Source: Paraspadella gotoi (Eukaryota; Chaetognatha). From it: 64,000 nucleotides of DNA. The stretch lies in assembly GCA_051294375.1 (NCBI GenBank), contig CM119267.1:301409-365408 (forward strand), in the 5' to 3' direction. Shown here in pieces: positions 25,901-37,791 of the stretch. The first letter of the stretch is position 1. Each line of letters opens with the position of its first letter. The translations under genes were made by a program, and so were the position numbers. The notes beneath the pieces are model-generated. The model searched no databases. It saw only the letters and a list, made by a program, of their open reading frames with translations, and was not told the DNA's origin.

Positions 25901-26551
25901 CATCGTCAAGGTTACGGGTTAACAGAAACGTCATCAATGGTGACAGCAATGTCTTCTTGTCCGAGGATGCAGCTCCCAGGCTCGAGTGGAATTTTAGTGC
26001 AGAACACGGAAGCACGAATTGTGAATCCAGAAACGGGTCGAGATGCAAATGAAGAGGAACAAGGTGAGATTTTGGTACGAGGCCCACAAATTATGAAAGG
26101 CTATTTGAACAATACGAGGGCATCGGAAGAAAGTTTTGTAGAAGGTTGGTTTCAAACGGGAGATATTGGACGGTTTTCATCCGAAGGTCAACTTTATATT
26201 ACTGGGCGTTTAAAGGAAATGATCAAGTACAAAGGACATCAAATTGCGCCGGTGGAGTTGGAATCGCTTCTCTTGACGCATCCTGATGTTGTTGATGCTG
26301 CTGTTGTTGGAGTAAATGCTTCAGAGGATGTAGGAGAACTGCCTAAAGCATTCATTGTTCTGAGAGATGGGGTAAAAAATGTTGACGAAGCTCATGTTCA
26401 AGAATTCATGAATCAAAGAATAATGTCACATATGAGGTTGCGAGGCGGAGTGCAGTTCTTGGATAAAATTCCGAGGTCATCTTCGGGAAAAATCTTAAGA
26501 GGAAACTTAAGTGAAAAAAAAAACATTTTCAGTAATAAAGGCATTGGGTAG
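22907..26551 (+). CDS. Acyl-CoA ligase paralogue C, cleanest copy (blocks displaced)
   Basis: Adenylate-forming acyl-CoA ligase. Readable parts: 23307-23535 (IKTADAKFLACTNNLLSIA to EKAAFL, cut by a gap), its continuation 22907-23056 ([19 protein letters not shown], placed before instead of after), and the long last exon 25593-26551. That exon holds FYHVYGLF, FCGAAPLS, QGYGLTET, GWFQTGDIGRF, GRLKEMIKYKGHQI and IPRSSSGKILRG with the catalytic Lys. The phosphate-binding loop reads GLPKA where the family usually has GLPKG. The C-terminus is extended beyond the Lys motif (ending SNKGIG) and has no SKL-like signal. Unlike ligases B and D, the whole C-terminal half is one exon. Exon 1 is only in the noisy copy at 15868. 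Gaps at 23221, 23536 and 23977 prevent a full model. Confidence 0.85.
23221..24294. other. Gap-ridden segment of ligase C (three N runs)
   Basis: N runs at 23221-23230, 23536-23892 and 23977-24294. The sequence CAAAATGGTAATATT occurs on both sides (23207-23220 and 23893-23907), so the pieces overlap and are out of order. Confidence 0.9.
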
Positions 26552-26882
26552 CCTTAATTATTATAGTGTTGTAGATTTATAGATTTTCTAATTTTGTTAT
26601 ATTCCCATGTCTACCCAACGTTTTAAATCCTGACCATGATACCTATTGATTGTTACAATTTCTGTAATAATAAGTGTTTCATTTTATGATATAGATTATT
26701 CTCTTTCTTTGCGATGGGGCTGTTGTAATATGTAATGAAATACACATATGACACCATTTTTTAATTGAAAATTGGCTCTCAATATATTGTTGTTTCTCCG
26801 AATATTGTTTATTACAATTTATTACGTGTAGTAAGCGAATTTGTTTGCTATTTTGTTTTTCATTTTATACCGTTTTACACAG

Positions 26883-29793
26883 ATGTTGTCAAATTGCATC
26901 TTTCGTTCTTCCCGTGGGCTACATATTAATTCTCTTCGATCTTCCATCAAAACACTTGCGTCATGGACGCCAAGCTCAATTCCTCACTCAGGAAACAATC
27001 GAGGTCTCATTTTCAGATGTCGTCCTTTAATTTCTTCTCCCATCACCGCAAACCCGTCAATAAGCTCAGCCATTCTCTCCCGCTCACTAGTCTACTCGTC
27101 CAATCTTCCCCCAGTAGAAATCCCCGATGTGGATTTGTACAGTTTCGTCAAAGAGTCCTACTTGCGTCATCCTGAGGATAAACTTTTCATCAATGGAATC
27201 ACTTTGGAATCTTGGACCGCGAGACGATTGATTCTAGCAGCGGAACGAGTTGCTGGAGTTCTGCAGAGATTAGGCTTCAAGCAAGGGGATAGTCTTCTGA
27301 TTTTTGCGACCAACTGCCCGGAATATGCAGTTGTGTGTTTGGCCGCATTGTCGCTGGGAGGCGTCGTGTCTCCAGCTAATACGTCTTATGTTCCTTTACA
27401 GCTTCAATCGCAGGTATGTACGTATGTAATTTAACAAATGTATAAAGGATAAATTATTTCATTGTTTTATCTTTCGCAAGATTGAAGTTTCCAAAGCATC
27501 GATCCTCGTCTTCACCTCCAACTTGACAACAACAGCGACGAAAGTCTTTCGTGATTCCGACCAACTCAAAGATCTTCTCGTCATAGATGGCGACGCAGGG
27601 AAAGACTTTGCGTCCCTGAAGGAACATATGGTCGACAGCGCCAATGCTGAATCGTCTAAGTTGGTGGCACCAAAACTAGATGCCGCCAATGCTACGGCTT
27701 TCCTTCCCTTCAGCAGCGGAACGACTGGTCTGCCAAAAGGCGTCATTTTGACTCACAGGAACATCGTGGCCAATCAAGTTCACCAGCTTCATGACGACTT
27801 TAAATCGGCGAGACCAGGCGAGCATAAAAATTACAGAGTTATCTAAAAATTGTTATCCTCCCATTTTGTCTTCTTCGTCATCTTTGACAAATTTTTGATG
27901 GAACAAATTTTTGGGTTTTCCTCCCAAATGTCACAGAATTGCTTAGCAACCTTCAAATCATTCAGATATTACTTTCTGAGCCCGTTTTCTTTTATCCAAG
28001 TTTCTTTCCAACACCCATTCCTCTTTGACTTTCAATTCACTCCTTCAGGCGAATGCGTCTTAGGACTTCTCCCCTTCTACCACCTTTATGGTCTGTCGGT
28101 CATTCTCATCAACCTCACACTTCATCGCGCATGCGTCGTGACTCTTCCAGAATTCACGCCGGAATCCTTTCTCGGTGCAATTCAACGTCACCGCATTGGA
28201 GGTTCGAATATAAAGAGATTAGCTGATGTGGGATTTATCAAATAAAAAATTTTATCAGTTTGATCAACAGTAATCAATATTTTTTTGTTTTCAGTGCTCT
28301 ACATAGTCCCACCGCTCGTCATATTCCTGACCAAACATCCTCTTGTGGACAATTTTGACATTTCTTCGGTCAGGGTAGTTTTCTGCGGAGCTGCAGCGCT
28401 GGCGGAGGAGACGGAGGCGGCGCTGCGGTCCCGCTGCGGTCTGGAGGATCTGCGTCAGGTATTGAGGAGGGGATTTATTTATTTAATTTATTTAATCTAT
28501 ATTATTTATTCTTTCTTTCCTTAGGGCTACGGTCTCACCGAGACTTCCCCAACCCTGACCATGACTCCGCGCTGGCCTGAGATGCAACGCGCCGGCTCCA
28601 GCGGCGTCCTGCTGCAAAATACTGAGGCGCGGATCGTTAATGCGGAAACTGGAGAGGATTTGGAAAGAGAGGCTCAGGGTAAAAGGAGTAATAGGATAAT
28701 AATAGGGCGTTAGGGTGGGTTAATAGAGTGAGTTAATCGGGCGGGAGGGTAGGTTATATTGATAAACGTTCTTTGATTAATGGAGATAAAGATTTGGTTG
28801 AATAGAGAAAAAAGAGGAGTTGCAATTTAAAACCCATCTTTTAAAAACAGAAAATCATCTGTACTAATATTCTTTCTTACCCCCAACATTTTTTTTACAA
28901 ATGATTAAATTTATTAACTTATACACAAATACTTGAAAAATTACAAATTTTAAAAAAAAAAGATTGAATTTAAACATCTTGTATTCGTTCATCACCAGGA
29001 GAAATTTGGGTTCGAGGTCCTCAAGTAATGAAGGGCTACTTGAACAATGAAGAGGCGACTGCTGCTTGTCTGGTGGACGGGTGGTTCCGGACGGGCGACT
29101 TGGGGTATTTTACTAAAGATGGACACCTTTATGTCACGGGTGAATGGATAATTATTATTTTTACTTTTAAATTAATTAATATTTATGTTAATACTTAACC
29201 GGGTCAGATTCATTCCAATTTTAGTTCATTTTATCTTTTAAAAAATGATTTAACTCTTCGTGAACACAGTATTTAAGCTCAGATTATTAAATTTATAATA
29301 ATAGATTATAATATAATACTATCCAGCCAACTATTAAAATGAAAGTTATATGGATACTAATTAATTAATTTAACAGCAATTAACATGCGCTTATTTAATT
29401 ACTCTTTTTTTTATAATACCTGAATAAATAAATTAACTATTTAACTAATAATTAACCTTTATTGACAAGCCTTCCTTTCCAGGTCGCCTCAAAGAATTGA
29501 TCAAGTACAAAGGCCATCAAGTTCCTCCAGCAGAATTAGAGGCTGTGCTTCTCACTCATCCCGAGATCGCCGACGCCGCCGTCATCGGCGTCTCCGCGTC
29601 GGAGGAAGTGGGGGAGCTCCCCAAAGCCTTCGTGGTCTTGAAGGGCGGAGCAGAGGGCGTTGGGGAGGCGGAGTTGCATCGGTTCGTGGATGAGAGGGTC
29701 TCGCCGCAGATGAGGCTTCGTGGAGGGATCGAGTTTGTGGAGGGAATCCCGAAGACGCCTTCGGGAAAGATCTTGAGGAGGGAGTTGAGTTAA
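26883..29793 (+). CDS. Acyl-CoA ligase paralogue D (complete, seven exons)
   Basis: Adenylate-forming acyl-CoA ligase, the only intact member here. Exons 26883-27413, 27481-27817, 28049-28201, 28295-28458, 28525-28678, 28999-29139 and 29483-29793 sum to 1791 nt, an exact 596 codons plus stop. The leader [20 protein letters not shown] is Arg/Ser-rich, suggesting mitochondrial import. Then [108 protein letters not shown] and [15 protein letters not shown]. The adenylation loop, hinge and catalytic Lys are all present. Intron 2 must start at 27818 with GC (CCAG|GCGAGC); this gives [12 protein letters not shown], matching paralogues A and C, and all three copies of the block agree. The natural acid substrate cannot be told from sequence. 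Confidence 0.92.
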
Positions 29794-31219
29794 AGACTAG
29801 GGCGGAGTGAAAAAATTTGATTTTGTGGTAGTGAATTCGATCAAGAGAAGAGCAAGAATGAATTTATTCTTCACTACCACAATTTCACAATAATCCAAAT
29901 AAAATCATTCATAAAAAATATATTAATATAATATATTAAAATTAAAATTATTTGATAATATTATTTTTTTATTTTTATAAAAAAAAATTGTTAATTTTAT
30001 TTAAACGAATGCTTAGAAGGAACAATTCAAAAGTTTAAATTTTAAAAAAATTTAAATTTAAATAAAATATTTTTTTGAAGTTTTTATACATAAATAGCTA
30101 TTCAATAAATTAATTTTTTTAGTATATTCTGTTATCCAATGGATAACCCATATAAATTTTTATCAAAAGCAGGTCGAAAGTTAAAAATTGCTAAAAAAGT
30201 TATCTGAAAAAAACTATTTTTATTTAATAGATTCCGTTGAATATATTACCATAAATATATAAACCCGGAAAATGATTATTAAAAATATTATCCTTATAAT
30301 ATTAATATTAAAATTATTTTTATAAATAAGATATAAACTAACTTACCTTTGTGTCTTTGATCACATCATTATAAAAAATAATAGGATGCTGGTTTTGGTT
30401 TTTTTTCCTTTAGTTGAGAGTTGTTGGCAATTATTTAATTATTATTTTTCTAGCAGAAAATTTTTTTTCTTAAATCCAACTCACTTATAAGAATTTAATA
30501 TATTGGATTTTTTTACATCTGTGTAAATATAAAAAAAATATTATACATGTTTATTTTTTAAATTTTAATCACTTCGTCCGAGTGAAGATGATGGAATTGA
30601 TGCTACATAATCAACAAGAATTATCAAGTTTATAATTTATTCGAGGTTTTATTGTTTAACTAATTTTTTTTTGCTTCGGCTAATCCAGGGAATTGAATTT
30701 ATCTGAGATTATTGCTTAGGGAACATCGCTGGTTTAAATACTTTTACATTTTTTAAATTGCTCACTATTTTGTTTTGACCTTTTATTTTTGTTTGTTTTT
30801 TAAATATTTGATGAATTAATATGATTTCTGGTTTTGCTAATGACAATAACATGTGCCGCGTGCATTTATTATATCTTATCATAAAATATAATTTATTATT
30901 AAATAGTATTTTGATTAGAATAAAACAAACTTACCTTAATATTCATTGAAAGCGTTAATTAAAAGATAAAAAAGAAAGTAAATATTTCAATTAATTTTTT
31001 CTACAATTAGCTAAGTCAAACAAGAATAAAAAATAAATTCTGATTTGTACAGCTAAAGATATGAGAGAAGCAGAATAATTGATTACTTATTCCGCGAACG
31101 AGCTTAGTATCCCACGTTACTAATTTCGAGTTTAAACAGTAAAGATGAAATATTTGCTAACCATATATAAATCGCTAAAAAAATAAAATTAAATCGAGAC
31201 CAAAAAAAACTAAATAAAG
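29794..31219. other. AT-rich intergenic DNA between ligase D and the exchanger gene
   Basis: More than 1.4 kb with no coding signal. It starts with the ligase D 3' flank, where AATAAAATC near 29897 may be a polyadenylation signal, and then holds TTAAATTTAAA-type runs. No repeat family from elsewhere in the window was recognised. Confidence 0.5.
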
Positions 31220-32158
31220 ATGTTTTTGTCAAAGCATTTGGGGTTTTTGTCTCCTCTGCTCGTTGTCGGACCCCAGTCACCTTCGCCGCCGACGCGCTTC
31301 ACGACAAAAATGTCTCGCAAATCATCAACTTAAGCGGCATCGACTGTAGAAAGTCAAAAACGGGATTTTGCATGGCCATTCCAATCTGTGGCTCAGTTGC
31401 AGGGCGAAGAGTTGCAAGGTCAAAGTCATAGCTTATTTATTAAATAAATGGATAATCTTTATAATGGTTGTACCAATTTCCTATCCTGTAAGAAGGATGT
31501 AGTTATGTAATTTTTCAGAGAGCTCATTCTAGTGTTTGAATTTAGGAAAGGTTTGAAATAGTTCAACAACGATTTTATTTGAGACAGTGGACATGTTTCG
31601 ACTTTGATTCAAGCCTTCATCAGCACTAGAGTTTGAATTTGTAAAAATGATGTTTTATCTTTGCTTGCCATAAGGAAAAAGGAAAGTTTTAAATTAAAAT
31701 TATTTATTAAGAAAACACGAACAGAAGTCTTCGAAATATTGTGTTAATCAATAAATAATTATAATTTAAAACTTTCCTTTTCCCAGCGAAGACCAAAAAT
31801 ATTGCCAATTCAAAGGATGTAGTTTTGAATCGACAAAGTCTGGACGGTTCAGGTTTAGTTTATTTTTAGAATTTAAATGTTTCAGGTTTCGTTTATTTTT
31901 AGAATTTAAATGTTTCAGGTTTCGTTTATTTTTAGAATTTAAATGTTTCCTTGTCTTTTGTTCTTCTCGCCACAATTGACTTTTACCATCAGACCACCTG
32001 CGGCACAAAAAAAGGACCCCGAATGAAATGCGGTAAAAACGGGAAGTGGGAGTCGCCGGCTCCACCACCCGGATGTCACGGGTTAAGGAGGTGGAAAGAC
32101 ATTCCGGATGTAATTCAAGACTGTAGAAAAGCGTCGAATGGAATGCCAGTTACTGGTG
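31220..32158 (+). CDS. SLC9C-type exchanger, part 1: signal peptide and first Cys-rich module
   Basis: Exon 31220-31418 starts MFLSKHLGFLSPLLVVGP, a hydrophobic start typical of a signal peptide, followed by TFAADALHDKN. The two arms differ by single bases in the leader, so the exact frame needs one correction. It continues INLSGIDCRKSKTGFCMA and ends at a GTCAAAG donor. A second exon (about 31985-32158) reads TTCGTKKGPRMKCGKNGKW and then SPAPPPGCHG, WKDIPDVIQDCRKASNG. The C..NGKW...C pattern resembles part of a Sushi/CCP module and recurs in the exons at 40.3 and 41.2 kb, which is why these exons are assigned to the exchanger gene. No gene model spans the palindrome, so this link is inference. 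The region is duplicated on the minus strand at 32270-33210. Confidence 0.6.
31500..31800. mobile_element. Dispersed element with a hammerhead-like hairpin motif
   Basis: On the minus strand this contains GTGCTGATGAAGGCTTGAAT then CAAAGTCGAAACATGTCC. A related motif (GCTGAAGAAGGCTCGAATTA, then AAGAGCCGAAAC) is at 54570-54606 on the plus strand. Both have a short stem between CTGA(T/A)GA and CGAAAC. The flank also holds an inverted repeat (AAGGAAAGTTTTAAATTAAA and TTTAAAACTTTCCTTTTCCC). Probably the end of a retroelement. Confidence 0.45.
31850..31950 (+). repeat. 33-bp tandem repeat before the second exchanger exon
   Basis: Three copies of a unit containing GTTTATTTTTAGAATTTAAAT and GTTTCAGGTTTC. 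Each unit carries TTTTTAG and TTTCAG, so it may be a further duplicated acceptor region. The exon boundary here is not settled. Confidence 0.6.
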
Positions 32159-32167
32159 GGAGAGAGA

Positions 32168-32192
32168 NNNNNNNNNNNNNNNNNNNNNNNNN
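32168..32192. other. Assembly gap at the centre of the palindrome
   Basis: 25 Ns flanked by GAGAGA on the left and CT repeats on the right, between the two arms. Confidence 0.95.
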
Positions 32193-34577
32193 CCTTTGAA
32201 ATTCTCTCTCTCTCTTCTCTCTCTCTCTCTCTCTCTCTCTCCTCTCTCTTCTCTCTCCTTTCACTACTCGTCACCACCAGTACTGGCATTCCATTCGACG
32301 CTTTTCTACAGTCTTGAATTACATCCGGAATTCTTTCCACCTCCTTAACCCGTGACATCCGGGTGGTGGAGCCGGCGACTCCCACTTCCCGTTTTTACCG
32401 CATTTCATTCGGGGTCCTTTTTTTGTGCCGCAGGTGGTCTGATGGTAAAAGTCAATTGTGGCGAGAAGAACAAAAGACAAAACATTTAAATTCTAAAAAT
32501 AAACGAAACCTGAAACATTATCTAAAACGTCCAGAAACTTTGGAACATTGTCGATTCAAAAACTACATCCTTTGAATTGGCAATATTTTGGTCTTGCTGG
32601 GAAAAGGAAAGTTTTAAATTAAATTATTTATATTAACACAATATTTCGAAGACTTCTGTTTGTTTCTTAATAAATAATTTTAATTTAAAACTTTCCTTTT
32701 TCCTTATGGCAAGCAAAGATAAAACATATTACAAATTCAAACTCTAGTGCTGATGAAGCTTGAATCAAAGTCGAAACATGTCCACTGTCTCAAAATAAAA
32801 TCGTTGTTGAACATATTCAAACTTTTTTCCTAAATTCAAACTCAACCCAGAATGAGCTCCTGAAAAATTACATAACTACATCCTTCTTACAAGATAGGAA
32901 ATTGGTACAACCATTATAAAGATTATCCATTTATTTAATAAATAAGCTATGACTTTGACCTTGCAACTGTCCCTGCAACTGAGCCACAGATGGAATGGCC
33001 ATGCAAAATCCCGTTTTTGACTTTCTACAGTCGATGCCGCTTAAGTTGATGATTTGCGAGACATTTTTTGTCGTGAAGCGCGTCGGCGGCGAAGGTGACC
33101 GTGGGTCCGACAACGAGGCAGAGGAGACAAAAACCCCAAATGCTTTGACAAAAACATTTTTATTTAGTTTTTTTTTGGTCTCGATTTAATTTTATTTTTT
33201 TAGCGATTTATATATGGTTAGCAAATATTTCATCTTTACTGTTTAAACTGAAATTTAGTAACGTGGGATACTAAGCTCGTTCGCGGAATAAGTAATCAAT
33301 TATTCTGCTTCTCTCATATCTTTAGCTGTACAAATCAGAATTTATTTTTTTATTCTTGTTTGACTTAGCTAATGTAGAAAAAAATAATTGAAATATTTTA
33401 CTGTTCTTCTTTTATTTTTAATTAACGCTTTCAATGAATATTAAGGTAAGTTTGTTTTATTCTAATCAAAATACTATTTTAATAATAAATTATATTTTAT
33501 GATAAGATATAATAAATGCACGCGGCACATGTTATTGTCATTAGCAAAACCAGAAATCATATTAATTCATCAAATATTTAAAAAACAAACAAAATAAAGT
33601 CAAAACAAAATAGTGAGCAATTTAAAAAATGTAAAAGTATTTAAACCAGCGATGTTTCCCTAAGCAATAATCTCAGATAAATTCAATTCCCTGGATTAGC
33701 CGAAGCAAAAAAAATTAGTTAAACAATAAAACCTCGAATAAATTAAACTTGATAATTCTTGTTGATTATGTAGCATCAATTCCATCATCTTCACTCGGAC
33801 GAAGTGATTAAAATTTAAAAAATAAACATGTTATAATATTTTTTTTATATTTACACAGATGTAAAAAAATCCAAATATATTAAATTCTTATAAGTAGTTG
33901 GATTTAAGAAAAAAAATTTTCTGCTAGAAAAATAATAATTAAATAATCCAACAACTCTCAACTAAAGGAAAAAAAACCAAAACCAGCATCTATTATTTTT
34001 TATAATGATGTGATCAAAGACACAAAGGTAAGTTAGTTTATATCTTATTTTATAAAATAATTTTAATATTAATATTATAAGGATAATATTTTTAATAATC
34101 ATTTTCCGGTTTATATATTTATGGTAATATATTCAACGGAATCTATTAATAAAAATAGTTTTTTTCAGATAACTTTTTTAGCAATTTTTAACTTTCGACC
34201 TGCTTTTGATAAAAATTTATATGGGTTATCCATTGGATAACAGAATATACTAAAAAAATTAATTTATTGAATAGCTATTTATGTATAAAAACTTCAAAAA
34301 ATATTTTATTTAATTTAAATTTTTTTAAAATTTAAACTTTTGAATTGTTCCTTCTAAGCATTCGTTTAAATAAAATTAACAATTTTTTTTTATAAAAATA
34401 AAAAATAATATTATCAAATAATTTTAATTTTAATATATTATATTAATATATTTTTTTATAAATGATTTTATTTGGATTATTGTGAAATTGTGGTAGTGAA
34501 GAATAAATTCATTCTTGCTCTTCTCTTGATCGAATTCACTACCACAAAAATCAAATTTTTTCACTCCGCCCTAGTCT

Positions 34578-37464
34578 TTAACTCAACTCCCTCCTCAAGA
34601 TCTTTCCCGAAGGCGTCTTCGGGATTCCCTCCACAAACTCGATCCCTCCACGAAGCCTCATCTGCGGCGAGACCCTCTCATCCACGAACCGATGCAACTC
34701 CGCCTCCCCAACGCCTTCTGCTCCGCCCTTCAAGACCACGAAGGCTTTGGGGAGCTCCCCCACTTCCTCCGACGCGAAGACGCCGATGACGGCGGCGTCG
34801 GCGATCTCGGGATGAGTGAGAAGCACAGCCTCTAATTCTGCTGGAGGAACTTGATGGCCTTTGTACTGATATAATTCTTTGAGGCGACCTGGAAAGGAAG
34901 GCTTGTCAATAAAGGTTAATTATTAGTTATAATAGTTAATTTATTTATTCAGGTATTATAAAAAAAGAGTAATTAAATAGCGCATGTTAATTGCTGTTAA
35001 ATTAATTATTAGTATCCATATAACTTTCATTTTAATAGTTGGCTGGATAGTATTATATTATAATCTATTATTTTAAATTTAATAATCTGAGCTTAAATAC
35101 TGTGTTCACGAAGAGTTAAATCTTTTTTAAAAGATAAAATGAACTAAATTTGGAATGAATCTGACCGGTTAAGTATTAACATAAATATTAATTAATTTAA
35201 AAGTAAAAATAATAATTATCCATTCACCCGTGACATAAAGGTGTCCATCTTTAGTAAAATACCCCAAGTCGCCCGTCCGGAACCACCCGTCCACCAGACA
35301 AGCAGCAGTCGCCTCTTCATTGTTCAAGTAGCCCTTCATTACTTGAGGACCATCGAACCCAAATTTCTCCTGGTGATGAACGAATACAAGATGTTTAAAT
35401 TAATCTTTTTTTTTTAAATTTGTAATTTTCAAGTATTTGTGTATAAGTTAATAAATTTAATCATTTGTAAAAAAAATGTTGGGGGTAAGAAAGAATATTA
35501 GTACAGATGATTTTCTGTTTTTAAAAGATGGGTTTTAAATTGCAACTCCTCTTTTTTCTCTATTCAACCAAATCTTTATCTCCATTAATCAAAGAACGTT
35601 TATCAATATAACCTACCCTCCCGCCCGATTAACTATCTACCTATTAACCCACCCTAACGCACCTATTATTATCCTATTACTCCTTTTACCCTGAGCCTCT
35701 CTTTCCAAATCCTCTCCAGTTTCCGCATTAACGATCCGCGCCTCAGTATTTTGCAGCAGGACGCCGCTGGAGCCGGCGCGTTGCATCTCAGGCCAGCGCG
35801 GAGTCATGGTCAGGGTTGGGGAAGTCTCGGTGAGACCGTAGCCCTAAGGAAAGAAAGAATAAATAATATAGATTAAATAAATTAAATAAATAAATCCCCT
35901 CCTCAATACCTTAGACGCAGATCCTCCAGACCGCAGCGGGACCGCAGCGCCGCCTCCGTCTCCTCCGCCAGCGCTGCAGCTCCGCAGAAAACTACCCTGA
36001 CCGAAGAAATGTCAAAATTGTCCACAAGAGGATGTTTGGTCAGGAATATGACGAGCGGTGGGACTATGTAGAGCACTGAAAACAAAAAAATATTGATTAC
36101 TGTTGATCAAACTGATAAAATTTTTTATTTGATAAATCCCACATCAGCTAATCTCTTTTATTGAACCTCCAATGCGGTGACGTTGAATTGCACCGAGAAA
36201 GGATTCCGGCGTGAATTCTGGAAGAGTCACGACGCATGCGCGATGAAGTGTGAGGTTGATGAGAATGACCGACAGACCATAAGGTGGTAGAAGGGGAGAA
36301 GTCCTAAGACGCATTCGCCTGAAGGAGTGAATTGAAAGTCAAAGAGGACTGGGTGTTGGAAAGAAACTTGGATAAAAGAAAACGGGCTCAGAAAGTAATA
36401 TCTGAATGATTTGAAGTTGCTAAGCAATTCTGTGACATTTGGAGGAAAACCCAAAAATTTGTTCCATCAAAAATTTGTCAAAGATGACGAAGAAGACAAA
36501 ATGGGAGGATAACAATTTTTAGATAACTCTGTAATTTTTATGCTCGCCTGGTCTCGCCGATTTAAAGTCGTCATGAAGCTGGTGAACTTGATTGGCACGA
36601 TGTTCCTGTGAGTCAAAATGACGCCTTTTGGCAGACCAGTCGTTCCGCTGCTGAAGGGAAGGAAAGCCGTAGCATTGGCGGCATCTAGTTTTGGTGCCAC
36701 CAACTGAGACGATTCAGCATTGGCGCTGTCGACCATATGTTCCTTCAGGGACGCAAAGTCTTTCCCTGCGTCGCCATCTATGACGAGAAGATCTTTGAGT
36801 TGGTCGGAATCACGAAAGACTTTCGTCGCTGTTGTTGTCAAGTTGGAGGTGAAGACGAGGATCGATGCTTTGGAAACTTCAATCTTGCGAAAGATAAAAC
36901 AATGAAATAATTTATCCTTTATACATTTGTTAAATTACATACATACTGCGATTGAAGCTGTAAAGGAACATAAGACGTATTAGCTGGAGACACGACGCCT
37001 CCCAGCGACAATGCGGCCAAACACACAACAGCATATTCGGGCAGTTGGTCGCAAAAATCAGAAGACTATCCCCTTGCTTGAAGCCTAATCTCTGCAGAAC
37101 TCCAGCAACTCGTTCGCTGCTAGAATCAATCCTCGCGGTCCAAGATTCCAAAGTGATTCCATTGAGAAAAGTTTATCCTCAGGATGACGCAAGTAGGACT
37201 CTTTGACGAAACTGTACAAATCCACATCGGGATTTCTACTGGGGAAGATTGGAACGAGTAGACAGTGAGCGGGGAGAATGGCTGAGCTTATTGACGGTTT
37301 GCGGTGATGGGAGAAGAAATTAAAGGACGACATCTGAAATGAACCTCGATTGTTTCCTGAGTGAGGAATTGAGCTTGGCGTCCATGACGCAAGTGTTTTG
37401 ATGAAGATCGAAGAGAATTAATATGTAGCCCACGGGAAGAACGAAAGATGCAATTTGACAACAT
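34578..37464 (-). pseudogene. Ligase D, inverted copy with small indels
   Basis: Mirror of 26883-29793 with the same seven exons and introns. Several exons carry 1-2 base indels that break the frame (first exon near 37130-37330, last exon near 34870). Likely the same locus read in the opposite direction. Confidence 0.75.
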
Positions 37465-37791
37465 CTGTGTAAAACGTATAAAATGAAAAACAAAATAGCA
37501 AACAAATTCGCTTACTACACGTAATAAATTGTAATAAACAATATTCGGAGAAACAACAATATATTGAGAGCCAATTTTCAATTAAAAAATGTGTGTCTAT
37601 GTGTATTTCATTACATATTACAACAGCCCCATCGCAAAGAAAGAGAATAATCTATATCATAAAATGAAACACTTATTATTACAGAAATTGTAACAATCAA
37701 TAGGTATCATGGTCAGGATTTAAAACGTTGGGTAGACATGGGAATTATACAAAATTAGAAAATCTATAAATCTACAACACTATAATAATTA

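Larger units (their letters stand above)
24488..32158 (+). repeat. Left arm of a large palindrome
   Basis: This block (end of ligase C, ligase D, intergenic DNA and the first exons of the exchanger gene) is repeated as a reverse complement at 32270-39842. Identity is high, with scattered 1-2 base indels mostly in the right arm. The left boundary lies in ...GACAATCGAAATAGCAATC, where the mirrored arm departs after GCTATTTCGATT. Confidence 0.9.
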
